This document shows positions 1-10,608 of a stretch of DNA of 64,000 nucleotides, one piece after another. Position numbers and translations under genes: made by a program. The notes under the pieces are model-generated. The model did not search any database. It worked only from the letters and a program-made list of their open reading frames with translations, and was not told the DNA's origin. Positions within the stretch are counted from its first letter, which is position 1. Each line of letters begins with the position of its first letter. The DNA is from Eukaryota sp. TZLM1-RC. Lineage: Eukaryota; Metamonada: BaSk clade. The stretch covers positions 5,773,658 to 5,837,657 of the forward strand of contig JAUPSS010000004.1 in assembly GCA_040285825.1 (NCBI GenBank). The letters run 5' to 3'.

Positions 1-470
1 ATGATAGAGGTGATGTATACTGTAATTGATTTGATAACTCTGAAGCTATTGTTAACTTTGTCTCATGTAATGTTGCAAATGATACTTTGGTTCACAGAAG
101 AAAACTTAATCCTGTGAGTGCTCTTGATTTTAAAGCAAAAGAAAAACATAGAAAATATGACAAAGATATTGAAGAAGCTAATGCTGGTAGAAATACACAG
201 ATATTTTTTATTGCTTTTCCATTTTCGATAAACGGAAGATTATCAGTTGATGAAACTTTTATGAATGACTTCCAAAAATGGTTCAAGAAAAAACAATGAA
301 AAGATTTTATATTTTTATGGCGTTCCCGGATTCAATTTGCCATTATTAATAGATTACCTCGGTTTTTCAATCGAATAAAAGAAGCTTTAGCTAGACAGCA
401 AGCAGATCAAGATTTTGTAGAGGAAATCTTGGTTCAATGATATTCGTCCCATTAGTTATAAATTAATTTA
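1..470 (+). mobile_element. Non-LTR retrotransposon family A, 3' end
   Basis: This is the C-terminal coding end and 3' UTR of a family A retrotransposon whose 5' part lies outside the window. The translation begins inside the endonuclease (RGDVYC, then IVNFVSCN), continues through a K-rich EKHRKYDK segment, and ends with ALARQQADQDFVEEILV, as in the longer copy at 4025-6415. A stop replaces the Trp after YC and a frameshift lies near 298, so it is not functional. The 3' tail carries TTCGTCCCATTAGTTAT, shared by all family A tails in the window. No poly(A) tail is seen. Confidence 0.8.
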
Positions 471-714
471 ATTAAGTACGCATGTTCATTAAATATTTGA
501 TTTGAGTAGTACAATCGAGCCTTCACCGTCATGCTCTGGAACCCCAATAAGATATTCGTCATTCCAGGGTAAAAATTCTTCTGAAGAACTAACACAGGCT
601 AATTGATATTTCAGTATTAAGATTACTTACAAGAATACGAAGTCATCCAACAACTGTGCACTCATTCTGTTTCTTTTCTTCGTTTTGATAATTGAATAAA
701 AAATGTCCTACTGC

Positions 715-853
715 TGTTGTTACTGATAAACTAACCTGGTAGACACATGAGAAATTCACATGATGACTTTGCACTTGTTCAAGAACAAATGTTTTTATTA
801 ATAAAGCTCTCTTTTCTTCTTTTCATTTTTGGTTTTTCTGCCTAACTGCATCA
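715..853 (+). repeat. LTR copy 1 of a small LTR retroelement
   Basis: A 139-bp repeat beginning TGTTGTTACTGATAAACT and ending CTAACTGCATCA, so it has the TG...CA ends expected of LTRs. Diverged copies lie at 1673-1810 and 2121-2260. Copies 2 and 3 are each preceded by a purine-rich run, as expected for a polypurine tract next to a 3' LTR. An AATAAA signal lies within it. Confidence 0.7.
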
Positions 854-1640
854 ATAATTATTGGCCCTCATTGCAAATGTTATCTACACGCGTACTACAA
901 TCGTTTTTTGCTTCTATGGAAGTGGATGATGTTCTGTTGTTCCTTCAACAGTGGAAGGTGTACTCTTCTGTTACACCGAAAAAGGACCTTGTTCCAGCAA
1001 GGCTCCTCGTTGACCCCTTCTTGTTAGAATCATTGGTTCTCACAAGACCTGGGGTTGATTCATCCAATGAAATGTTTCTGGATCACTCAAGATCCTCCAC
1101 CTCGTTTTCCTCGTACGAGGAATTCAACTTGGTGATGTCTGAGTTGAAGGTTGATGTTCGTAAGGGCGACGTCCGTGAACGTATGTCCTGCTAACTGACA
1201 CGTTTTTATCACGCGAAAAACAAGGCTTCCGGACTGAAATTGCCTGACTCAGCCTTCATGCTCAGATTCGCCAAGGGTATTCTTCCATTAGGATTGCAGA
1301 ATTCTCTTATTTTTCGAATTCGGGACGAGGTATTACCCGATTTTCCTACATTGGTAAATACCGCAGAGGATGAACTACTTGATTGCACGTGAATAGCTTT
1401 TTAAAACAGGTTTTCAAAGACTGTTTCTGAAAATACTGACTCTGTGCGTCAAGCTGGTATAAAGTCTCGTTCATCCCATAGATTTCGCAATCTGACTGAC
1501 GGTACATGTTTCAAACGTCATCAGAAAGATCATCTAGCTCGTGATTGCCCCTCTAAAATCAAGCACGAACTAAATCATCTCCACCATGTGCCACAGTATC
1601 TCACAAATCCCCTATTTTCATTATGTTAAATGGTTGACGA
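829..1640 (+). pseudogene. Degenerate retroelement gag with CCHC zinc knuckle
   Basis: The translation from about 829 to 1192 and then, after a break, 1200-1390 reads like an LTR-element gag (PDSAFMLRFAKGILPLGLQN, then DFPTLVNTAEDELLDC). A later segment at 1444-1626 holds a zinc-knuckle-like stretch, CFKRHQKDHLARDC. In the second copy at 1892-2077 this reads CFKCHQKSHLARNC, a proper CX2CX4HX4C. Stops and frameshifts break the frame. No protease or polymerase remains, so this is a gag-only relic between LTR copies 1 and 2. Confidence 0.6.
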
Positions 1641-1672
1641 CACTGTTGAAAAAAAATGGGAAGAAGTAGTGT

Positions 1673-1810
1673 TGTTGTTACTGATAAACTAGGCTGGTGG
1701 ACAGATGAGGAATTCACGTGATGACGTGGCACTTGTTCAAGAACAAGTATCTTTATTAGTAAACGCTCTTTTCTTCTATTGATCTTTAGTATTTCTGCCT
1801 AACGGTATCA
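1673..1810 (+). repeat. LTR copy 2
   Basis: Second copy of the 139-bp LTR, starting TGTTGTTACTG and ending AACGGTATCA. It directly follows a purine-rich AAAAAATGGGAAGAAGTAG run, a good polypurine tract. It serves as the 3' LTR of the gag relic on its left and the 5' LTR of the shorter relic on its right. Confidence 0.7.
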
Positions 1811-2118
1811 GCAGAGGATAAATTACTTGATTGCACACGAGTAGCCTCTTGGAACAGGTCTTCAAAAACTGTTTCTGTAAATACTGACTCTGTGCGTCGA
1901 GCTGGTATGACGTCTCGTTCATCCCATAGGTTTCGCAATTTGACTGACAGGACATGTTTTAAATGTCATCAGAAAAGTCATCTAGCTCGTAATTGCCCCT
2001 CAAAGGTTAAGCACGAAGTAAATCATTTACACCAAGTGCCTCAGTATCTCACAAATCCCTTATCTTCATTATGCTAACTGGTTTACGAAACTGCTGAAAG
2101 AAAATGGGAAGAAGTAGT
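1811..2118 (+). pseudogene. Second, shorter gag relic
   Basis: About 300 bp between LTR copies 2 and 3 that repeats the 3' third of the gag relic at 1360-1660. It contains the best zinc knuckle of the pair, CFKCHQKSHLARNC (CX2CX4HX4C). It ends in the same purine-rich tract before LTR 3. The internal region lacks the 5' half of gag, so it is a deletion derivative. Confidence 0.6.
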
Positions 2119-2120
2119 GT

Positions 2121-2260
2121 TGTTGTTACTGATAAACTGACCTGGTAGACAGATGAGGAATTCATATGATGACGCGGCACTTGTTCAAGAACAAGTATTT
2201 TTATTAATAAAGCTCTCTTTTCCTTTTTTTCATCTTTGGTATTTCTGCCTAACGGCATCA
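2121..2260 (+). repeat. LTR copy 3
   Basis: Third copy of the LTR, 140 bp, TGTTGTTACTG to AACGGCATCA, preceded by GAAAATGGGAAGAAGTAG. It closes the LTR-gag-LTR-gag-LTR array. The 285 bp after it, up to the next retroelement, hold no gene I recognise. Confidence 0.7.
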
Positions 2261-2544
2261 CTACAAAACGGTAGTTTCTTCTGGTCATAAATTTGTCACA
2301 GAGACTACAATTGACATTATTTTTAATTTTCGAACGATGATTCGTTGGGTGTAGTGTCAAGAGTTTGTAGGATGAAAAGCATCAGTGGGGAGGGAGTAAA
2401 AATATTTTATCTAGGGATCTGTGTAGATGAGAACACAGCTTTTGAAGACGTGTAGAGCGTGTCCGGTGTCAACACGTGTCCGAAATGTGTCCAACCCAAG
2501 TTACACGTGTGTAAATTCCGAACACTGGTCAATTGGTTTGTCCC

Positions 2545-2905
2545 AATAATTTCACATCAAATTCTGTACCTTAATTGAAATTAAAGATTTACCAAATTTT
2601 TTAAGAACTGTTCCTAAGCTGCAAAAGAAGATTATAAATTATTTAAAAGCAGAATCACTGAACAGCCCAATTAGCATGGCTCATAACTCTGGTAATTTTT
2701 CATTTATATTATTTTTGCCTTCTATATACAGATTAAATTCTTTTCATAATAGTTCTTCTTGTTTGATTACACAAGCTCCTCATCGTTTTGGACCATTGCT
2801 TTCAGATATTCAATTCTTGACAGTCTTGCGAATTAGACTTAATCTACCTCTTTCCCAATGCATTTAAAATATGGAATGTAAATGTGGTACTTATGCTTCT
2901 TTTTT
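2545..2905 (+). mobile_element. Non-LTR retrotransposon family C fragment
   Basis: The translation (LRTVPKLQKKIIN, SSCLITQAPHRFGPLLSD, ECKCGTYASF) matches the region just before the CxC motif of the longer family C copy at 45143-46867. It is truncated at both ends and contains a stop before ECKCG. Confidence 0.7.
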
Positions 2906-2959
2906 TTTAATTTTTTTATTACGAAGCAAAAAAAACAAAACAAAACAAATTAAAACACA

Positions 2960-3508
2960 TAAGAAACAAAATTCTCCACGCCAACTCTTGATGAATCCTT
3001 ATACAGCTTTTTAATTTTTTTTATTAAAAACCTATAAATCAACATCTAAATAATCCCTCTCTCCCAAAACAAAAACACTAGCTGCAACTCTTTCATAGTG
3101 AGATCCAAGAAAAAGCAAAGCATCAGAAAACACAATTCTATTTTGCCAAAACAATCTGTTGAAATTTCTGTTTGTTCTCTTTACAATCAATTCAAAATCT
3201 GCCAAAAAACGTATAACCGTTGGAGCAAGTGAACCAAAAAGAGAAAATACAAATGGATACAAATTGTATTTTGCATGCTGTTGACTGGACAATTTGGACA
3301 AAGGTTCATTGTATTTTTTGAGTTTGAAATTTTCAGCATTTGAAAGATCTCTAAAGACCTCTATTATTCTTATGAAAATCATCTTCAGCATCAAACAGAT
3401 TTGACAACAGAGGTTCCAAGAAGGATATAATTCTATGAGATTTACACATACAATATAACTGGTCTCTTACAGCATCATGAACTTTGCTTCTAAAAGTAAT
3501 AAGTTTTT
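2960..3508 (-). mobile_element. Non-LTR retrotransposon family B, inverted 3' end
   Basis: On the minus strand this encodes the C-terminal part of family B (KVHDAVRDQLYCMCKSHRI, then SNAENFKLKKYNEPLSKL, ending DYLDVDL). It joins head-to-head at about 3508 with a plus-strand copy of the same family. The two 3' ends point outward. The segment between HKNNRG and SNAENF is missing here, including the endonuclease core. Confidence 0.8.
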
Positions 3509-3995
3509 GAGGTGATGTTATATTACCTGGATTAGATGGAAGTTTCATTTTATTGGATGTAATGTCTGCTGATCCTTGTAATGCCTCAAATGTAAGGCTA
3601 GTTAATTCTGAAATTCATAATCCCCTTTCAAATGCTGAAAATTTCAAACTCAAAAAATACAATGAACCTTTGTCCAAATTGGCCAGTCTACAGCATGCAA
3701 AATACAATTTGTATCCATTTGTATTTTCCCTTTTTGGTTCACTTGCACCTACTGCTTTACGTTTTTTGGATGATTTTGAAATGATTGTAAAGAGAAGAAC
3801 TGGCAGAAATTTCAACAGATTGTTTTGGCAAAATAGAATTGTGTTTTCTATTTTTAAGGGGATGTTGAAGATGGTTTCTGATGCTTTGCTTTCTCTTGGA
3901 TCTCACTATGAGAGAGTTGCATCTAGTGTTTTTGTTCTGGGAGAGATGGATATTTTAGATGTTGATTTATAGGTTTTGAATAAAATTAAAATAAA
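3509..3995 (+). mobile_element. Non-LTR retrotransposon family B, 3' end
   Basis: Plus-strand family B tail. It begins in the endonuclease (GDVILPGLDG) and runs open from 3553 to 3972. It includes NPLSNAENFKLKKYNEPLSK and FVFSLFGSLAPTALRF, and ends VFVLGEMDILDVDL. The first residues come from the same sequence position at which the inverted neighbour starts, so the two form a head-to-head pair. Confidence 0.8.
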
Positions 3996-4024
3996 AAAAG
4001 TAATAAAATGTTTACAATTTAACA

Positions 4025-6415
4025 AATTATCCATTGATGCCATCAGAAGTTTTTTCGGTTATCAAAAAGAGACCTCGTGGTAAGTCTGCCGGACTTTCTG
4101 GTATTACTATTGATCATGTAAAAGCCGCGATTATTTCTTCAGAAGATTGCCTTGGTTTATTGACCAAATTTTTCAACCAAATATTATCTGGTCAACGCAA
4201 ATACCCAGAAGAATTAAGAAGTTCTCGTCTGACTGCACTTGTCAAAAATTCAAAAATGGATGTTCGTCCTATTGCAGTCTCTGAGAGCTTACACAATATT
4301 TTTTCTGCATGTTGCTTAAGTAGGTTCAATGAAAAAGCGAAAAAGATTTTATTACCCTTTCAATATGGTATAAATACTACAGATGGAGTCTCTTCAGCGA
4401 TTTTTGCTACTGATGTCTTATTTCGTCAAAATGAATCCAATGTTTGCATGTCATTGGATTTTAGTAATGCTTTCAATTCGCTAAGTCGTCGCAGTATCCA
4501 TGGTGCTCTATTGCAATATATGCCAGAATTAATACCATATTTTCAATCAACATATTGCACATATTCTAATTTACATTTTGGTAACAACATTTTGATTTCA
4601 TCAAGTGGCGTAAAGCAAGGAGATCCGTTAGGACCTCTTTTGTTTTGTTTGGCCATTCATCCTATTCTACTGCAAATTCAAGAGATGTTTCCTTCACTAA
4701 AAATGATTGCATATATGGATGATGTTGTGCTTATTGGTGAATTAAATATTGTGAAAAAAAGCAACTGTATGTTTTAAAGAATTATTTACCAAAATTGGTC
4801 TCCGACTTAATTTACTTAAATGTGTTTTGTTATCGAATTCTCCAGTTTCCACAATAATTGATGATATTGAAATTCAAGCCAAATTATATTCAATTGATGC
4901 TATTCGTCATTTGGGTTCGTTTTTAGGAAATAATGATGAAATTACCAAAAATTGTTTGAAAAGTTGAACTCAATTTCTGACAAAATTGACCGAATGATGA
5001 ATTTAGATATAAAAAAACACATCAAATTTACCATTATAAGACTGTGTTTTAGTTCCAATTTTAATCATATATTTCGATCTACAAATCCTCTCGTCACTAG
5101 ACCTTTGGCTCAAAAAGTTTAATGAGTTACGTGCAAAAGTTCTGTCTCAATTACTGGGATGTAAAATGTTTCAAATTCCAGATCATGCTTACCTTAGTCC
5201 ACAATATGGTGGTTTAGGGTGGACGAAGGCTTCTATTCTTACCTCGTGTGCTTTTTGTTGGTGGATGCAGAAATGCAATCTTTGAGTTCTCCGAAAGATT
5301 TGCAGATTGGGAAGATTTATTGATGACAACGCAAAGTTCCACTGTTTTTGCATTAAATGAAGAAATTTCAAGAATTGATGTAGAAAAATGGGGTCGATGT
5401 TTTCCCCAATCATTCAATGGCAATATTCCAGAAAAAATGTTTTAAATTTGAAGTACACTCTTCGAACATTACAGAAAAGATTGACTGGAATGTATGAAAA
5501 AGATCTTTATAATAATATTTGCAGCTCGGCTGTTTTAAATCAAGATCTTCACTCATTCTTATTGGAAAAGGGTGTTTGTGAAAACAAGGCGTCAGATTCT
5601 TCACTTTTTGTAACCATTGTACCACGAAGATTTGGATTGTGTGCCACTAATGAAGCATTTGTAACAAAAATGAGATTATATTTGAACATCCCCATTAACC
5701 AATTATTATCAAAAGAAAAATGTATTTGTTCGAATTCACCTCAACTCACTTTGCGCCATGCTCTAAATTGCTCTAAATTGATAACTTATCGTTCTTCATT
5801 ACAAGATGCTGTTAGAGACACTGTTTTCAATATGGCACAAACTGCAAGGATATCGTGTATCAAAGAGCCCCTGCTGAAGGAAACACTTTCTCTGAATAAT
5901 TTTGGTTCTGATGATAGAGGTGATGTATACTGTGATTGGATTGATAATTCTGAAGCTATTGTTGACTTTGTCTCATGTAATGTTGCAAACGATACTTTGG
6001 TTCACAGAAGAAAACTTAATCCTGTGGCTGCTCTGGATTTTAAAGAAAAAGAAAAACATAGAAAATATGATAAAGAAATTGAAGATGCAAATGTCGATAG
6101 AAATACACAGCTGGTTATTATTGCTTTCCCATTTTCGATAAATGGAAGATTATCAGTTGAAGCAGAAACTTTTTTGGATGACTTCCAAAAAATGGTGAAA
6201 GAAAAAACAATGAAAAGATTTGATATTTTTTTATGGCGTTCACGGATTCAATTTGCCATTATTAATAGATTACCGCGGTTTTTCAATCGAATTAGAGAAG
6301 CTTTAGCTAGACAGCAAGCAAATCAAGATTTTGTAGAGGAGATCTTGGTTTAATGATAGTCGTCCCATTAGTTATGATTTAATTTAATCAAGTGTGCAAA
6401 TTCAATAAATATACT
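4025..6415 (+). mobile_element. Non-LTR retrotransposon family A with RT and RLE
   Basis: The most complete family A copy, coding in three broken frames. At 4034-4777 is the reverse transcriptase: PRGKSAGLSG near the start, SLDFSNAFNSL (motif A), GVKQGDPLGPLLFCLAIHP (motif B) and AYMDDVVLIG (catalytic YxDD). Frameshifts near 4760 and 4960 lead into a GG(L/I)G-W-TKASIL block at 5205-5280. The frame at 5388-6353 holds CICSNSPQLTLRHALNC (CxC...HxxxxC) and a restriction-like endonuclease signature (RGDVYC, then EAIVDFVSCN). It ends at ARQQANQDFVEEILV. By family knowledge such elements nick DNA with the endonuclease and prime reverse transcription there. The 5' end is missing and the frames are broken, so this copy is dead. 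Confidence 0.85.
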
Positions 6416-7287
6416 TATTTAACAAATGAGTAGTTGTAATTTCTCGAGAACATTTACAAATTAAATTATGAGGTAAATTATCAGGCCAGATAAAGGAACG
6501 AAATCTCATGTTCAGAGTCGAAGCAGAATCGGTTAAGAGAGTACCATAAACTTGGGGAATTGTTGTTACTAAGGCAGAAGAAGTACTGTCACACATATCT
6601 TGTAAAAGATTTGCAAAAGTGGGATTCTTTTTCTTGGCCAAGCCAAGTCTAACATCATAATCCAAGCTTTCAAAAATCTTTGACATTTTTTGTTGAAGCT
6701 TTTTACAGCAAAACTGTAAATTAAAAAGAGATCGGTTTGGAATTTCTTGAATTGATTGAGGAAAACATTTGGTCCAAATTTGTGGCGGCAATTTTTCAAG
6801 TTCACAAGATAACTCATACAAATAAGGACTGCAATTGGGAACTAACAGGTGAGAATCATCAGGAAATCTACGAGAAAATTCATAAATAAAATTTTTGCCA
6901 CCACCCAAGAATGCTGATTGACACAAAATTGAAGATTTAGTAAATCCAATACCACCCAAATTTGCTGAAGAAAATAAGTGACTTTTCAACATTCCTGGTT
7001 CTACATCCAATAAATCAGCAAAAAATTCTGTTCTCAATGAATTAAATGTTCAATAAATAATACCAATGAATTAAAAGAAAGACAAAAATCTAATGCTATG
7101 GAAAGAGCACAAGATCTCAAAATGTGGGTTATTCTCCCAGTAAAGTAATTTTTGAGCATGAAAAATTTATTACGTTTTTCTAGGTCTAAAGAAGAAATTG
7201 AATCAAGTTCAATTTTCATTTTCTCCAAAATAACTTGAATGCTTTTTTTGCTCACATTATTTCCTGCTGTAAATTCACTTGAATTCA
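6416..7287 (-). mobile_element. Non-LTR retrotransposon family B fragment
   Basis: A minus-strand piece of family B, tail-to-tail with the family A copy on its left. It reads from the thumb region (EKRNKFFMLKNYFTGRITHI) through GGIGFTKSSIL and GGGKNFIYEFSRRFPDDSHL to CKCSREITTTHLL, where it stops at the start of the CxC motif. The endonuclease is not included. A frame break lies near 7036. Confidence 0.8.
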
Positions 7288-7540
7288 ATTATCCACAATG
7301 CTGATCGTGAATGTATTTATGATCTGCTAAAATGTGCTCATCATCCAGTTCGTTTAGAACCTCTTTTTGATGAATTAAATTTCAGTTTGAGCCAACAACG
7401 AGGTGATATTCATTGTTCATGGTATGATGGAACTGAACTAATTAATGATTGTATTACTGTATCTCCGTGGAAAAGAAGTTCCTAATCTGATATTCAACAT
7501 TTACTCAAAGTTGCAAAGCTTTCCAAAACTCAATTAAATC
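7288..7540 (+). mobile_element. Non-LTR retrotransposon family C fragment (endonuclease)
   Basis: A short plus-strand piece of family C: HNADRECIYDLLKCAHHPVR, then the endonuclease residues RGDIHCSWYDGTELINDC, and SPWKRSS followed by a stop. It matches 46340-46580 of the longer copy and is cut on both sides. Confidence 0.75.
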
Positions 7541-8984
7541 ACAACATAGAGTGTTTAAAAAATCGTGTAAGAAGTTTTCTCGAACTAATGTTGAAGAAGA
7601 AAAGCTGCACTAATCTGAAGAAGCTCCATATGTTTTTGATAATATGATGGTAACCGATGGAAATTCGGTTTCAATTCAATTTAGAAGAAGACATTTGTTT
7701 GGGGGAAAACAACAAAACAACAAAAAATTAGAAAAAATTAGAGATGTTTACTTGAGTAACCTATCAATGGAAAAATTAGCATCCTTAAATTCTAGAAAAT
7801 CAGTCGCTGCAGATCCAAATGAATATGATTTGATTCATGCTGTTTCCAAGAAATTAAACCATGGTAATTTCTGTAACCCAGTTTCAATTGTAAAAGATGA
7901 ACTACAGCTGGATGACGAAACAAACTAAAGAAAAAAGCCGAAAAAAGAAGACATTCATTATATTGACTCCTTATCTTTTACTCAAGACGAACGAATTTTT
8001 TCACTTGGTGTTCTCAAACATCGGAAAGATACAAAGAAGCGGCAAGATGAATAATTCTTCAACGGTGCTGGAGAAAGTTACAGGAAAATGTTGAAAAAAA
8101 TTGCTGATTCTCAAACGAGAAAACAATCAAAATCAACCAATTGAGATAAATTTGTGAGTATATTAATGCAAAAGAAATCTTTAGAATGAAAACTTGGAAT
8201 TTATTTAACCAAATACAATATCGAAAAGAAAAATTCTCACAACACAAGGGAAAACAAAAAGGTGACATGAAGTTGATTCGTAAAATTAAACAAAATTTTG
8301 GCAAACCTGGGGATTGTATGATAGTCATTGGCGATTGGAGTAAAGAGTCTGGATTTAAATGGAAAGGCAAGTATCCATCTAAAGGTACAAGTATAAGAAA
8401 AGTATTGAGACAAGCCGGACACCTTTTATAATTAGTCAATGAGGCATTTACTGCAAAAAGATGCCATAATTGTGCTCGAAAAAAGGGAACAATTGGAAAT
8501 AACAGGGAAACTTCCTACAAATACGATGATCCCAACTTTACGAAAAAACTAAACTCAATTAGACGGGATATTCATGTCAGAAAGAAAAAATGGAATTTAA
8601 AGACAGATTCAAATAATGATTCAACGTATTTCAAAGCTTTTGGAAAAGGATGAATTGGGCAACTATAAGGTTCGACAAGTAGTTCCATGGGGTCTAAGGC
8701 AATGTAATCAATGCAAAACGTTCTGGAATCGAGATACTAATTCTGCACTAAATATTCATTTGTTGGCTGAAGACATTTTGGCTAGAAGAGAGAGATCAGA
8801 TGTGTTCAAGAGACAGCAGTCTCAAACCAATGTTATTGAACCCACTGATAAAAGCAAGAGAGATGTTGATAAGAATTCTGAAGGTGATGGTACACCAATG
8901 AGTCCGATTGTGCAACCAAACCTCAATACATTATCACGTGTAGCGAATGCGTCAGTTGACAAACAATGTATAGTTTTGAAGTAA
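7541..8984 (+). pseudogene. Fanzor family 2, decayed
   Basis: A frame-broken Fanzor (eukaryotic relative of TnpB, an RNA-guided RuvC nuclease). Recognisable blocks in order are: MMVTDGNSVSIQFRRR at 7644, the usual conserved strand before RuvC-I; AADPNEYDLIHAVS, at the RuvC-I position with Asp kept; MIVIGDWSKESGF at about 8320; a TKG-like SKGTSIRKVLRQAG; VNEAFTAKRCHNC, with the alternative Glu and the first Cys pair; and LRQCNQCKTFWNRDTNSALNI, with the second Cys pair and the RuvC-III Asp in NRDTNSALN. Many stops and frameshifts lie between blocks. Unlike family 1 in this window, the RuvC-III Asp is intact here. Confidence 0.75.
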
Positions 8985-9041
8985 TTTAAACCTATCAGAT
9001 TGTATTTCCTAATCTACTGCATTAACTTCACATCCACAATC

Positions 9042-9061
9042 CCTCTACAATCTTGTAGAGG
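9042..9061. promoter_or_regulatory. Perfect inverted repeat in front of RPC82
   Basis: Two 9-bp arms, CCTCTACAA and TTGTAGAGG, separated by TC, lie 17 nt before the RPC82 start codon. As DNA this is a near-perfect dyad. As RNA a 2-nt loop is too tight, so the inner pairs would open. It may be a protein-binding site or a 5' UTR hairpin. Function is unknown. Confidence 0.35.
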
Positions 9062-9078
9062 ACACATTCTTTCTCACA

Positions 9079-10608
9079 ATGACTTACAAGAACCATTTGG
9101 CAATATCTATTGTTAAACATACCTATGGTGATCTCTCATCCTCAATAGTCGAATCTCTACTCACTACGTCCCACCAAACATTGAAAGAACTGATGAAATC
9201 CACTTCCATTTCTTACCAACACATAAACAAACCCCTTCTCGCCCTCATTACTAACAACATTGTGCTCTACCTTGAAGAGTTTGCCCCTATACCTCTTCAA
9301 ACCCAGGACACCATTCTTATTGAACGACCAAAAGATGAAGAACCCATTAGTACAAAGTACTTTGTTAATATTGACCACATCTTTCTTTTCAACCGTCTAC
9401 CTAAGCTGTACGACATTGTCAGAACCATTGCTGGTCCTGAGGGAGTGGTGATTGTTGAAACCCTGCTCCAGGAAGGAAGAAACTACAAGTCCATCCTTCT
9501 TGATAGGGTACTTCACCAAGAACTTTCAAGGAGAAGCTCTGTTAGCTTGGATGAGAAGAACAGAATACAAGACTCTCTTGAGGTTGCCTTCTCCAAGCTT
9601 GCTGAAAATCAAATAATCTGGAGGCATTCAACGGGAGGAAAGCTGGTGAGAAGAGGTGATGAAAGTGTGATTGTAGAGGTTCCAAAATCGAAAAGGAAAC
9701 GATTAGCTCAAAATGCAGATCAAAGTTCAAAATTATTACGTGATGATATTGGTAATGATCTGTTTCCTGATTTGAATCACCAAGAAGGTGACGTGTCCCC
9801 TATGGATAGTCAAGCTTTTTCTGAAACTTATTGGTCTCTTAATTCAAATTCCTGTCTTCGTCTTTTCCGTCATGGTTTAATTCTCTCTTTCATCAATCAA
9901 CAGCATGGTGAACTGGTGCATAAAATATTCAGAGCCTTCATTATTTGTGCTAGAGGAACGGAACCTTCAATTAAGAATAGAAGGTTGGGCCCAGTTGCTA
10001 TTGATTCAATGTGCGCTGAACTTGCTGAACTTGGTGCTAATGCTCTGACAATGTTTTCAGCTGAAAGAGTTGGCCAGGTTTTCGAAAAGTTGAAAAGTTT
10101 ACCAAATTCTTGGATAGAGCAAGAAGGAACCCTAGGCGGTGGTTCTTTTGTTGTTAATATATCCAACATAATGAAAATTCTTAAAAAAAGACTAATTCAA
10201 GATATCATTACAAAGAAGTTTGACTCTTTTATTGCCGGAAGAATATATGCATTGCTTCTGGATAATGAAAATTTGGAAGAAAAAATCATTACTGAGTTAT
10301 GCGTGTGTTCTCCTACAGATTCAAGAAGGATACTCCATGCAATGTTGTTTGAAAATTACGTTCAAACTGAAGCAAAAGGTGCCGATAAGACTTCAAATAA
10401 AGCAACATTTTATTATTCTCTGAATAAGGAATCTGTTGTTACTTCAATTATTGATTTGGCGTATGAAGGATATTTTAAGTTGTACGCACGGTTACAAAAA
10501 GAGCTCAAAGACGGATCAAGTACTGAAAATTTAGTAAGGCTGGAACATTCTTTGTTATCTCTTGATGATTCTATTCTAGTTTTGGATAATTTCTCTAGTT
10601 TTGATTAG
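9079..10608 (+). CDS. POLR3C: RNA polymerase III subunit C82 (RPC3/POLR3C)
   Basis: Encodes a 509-residue protein, close to the usual 530 or so for this subunit. By family knowledge it is part of the C82/C34/C31 subcomplex of RNA polymerase III, which helps open promoters of tRNA and 5S genes in the nucleus. The N-terminus (ISIVKHTYGDLSSSIVESLL, residues about 8-65) fits the first winged-helix domain. The segment around HIFLFNRLPKLYDIVRTIAG (about 95-140) fits the next, and the C-terminal 120 residues are helical, as expected. No intron is needed. The start ATG follows the 9042-9061 inverted repeat, and an AATAAA lies at 10702. A decayed Fanzor ends just 94 nt upstream. Confidence 0.85.
   Translation: MTYKNHLAISIVKHTYGDLSSSIVESLLTTSHQTLKELMKSTSISYQHINKPLLALITNNIVLYLEEFAPIPLQTQDTILIERPKDEEPISTKYFVNIDHIFLFNRLPKLYDIVRTIAGPEGVVIVETLLQEGRNYKSILLDRVLHQELSRRSSVSLDEKNRIQDSLEVAFSKLAENQIIWRHSTGGKLVRRGDESVIVEVPKSKRKRLAQNADQSSKLLRDDIGNDLFPDLNHQEGDVSPMDSQAFSETYWSLNSNSCLRLFRHGLILSFINQQHGELVHKIFRAFIICARGTEPSIKNRRLGPVAIDSMCAELAELGANALTMFSAERVGQVFEKLKSLPNSWIEQEGTLGGGSFVVNISNIMKILKKRLIQDIITKKFDSFIAGRIYALLLDNENLEEKIITELCVCSPTDSRRILHAMLFENYVQTEAKGADKTSNKATFYYSLNKESVVTSIIDLAYEGYFKLYARLQKELKDGSSTENLVRLEHSLLSLDDSILVLDNFSSFD

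Noticed and set aside
2049-2360. Minus-strand 103-codon open frame
   Set aside because: It is antisense to an LTR and gag relic, and has no family marks.
7541-8984. Bacterial IS605/TnpB contamination
   Set aside because: The motif layout (TDGxSVS strand, GDW, NEAFT) is that of eukaryotic Fanzors, and the flanks are eukaryotic retrotransposon and RPC82 sequence.
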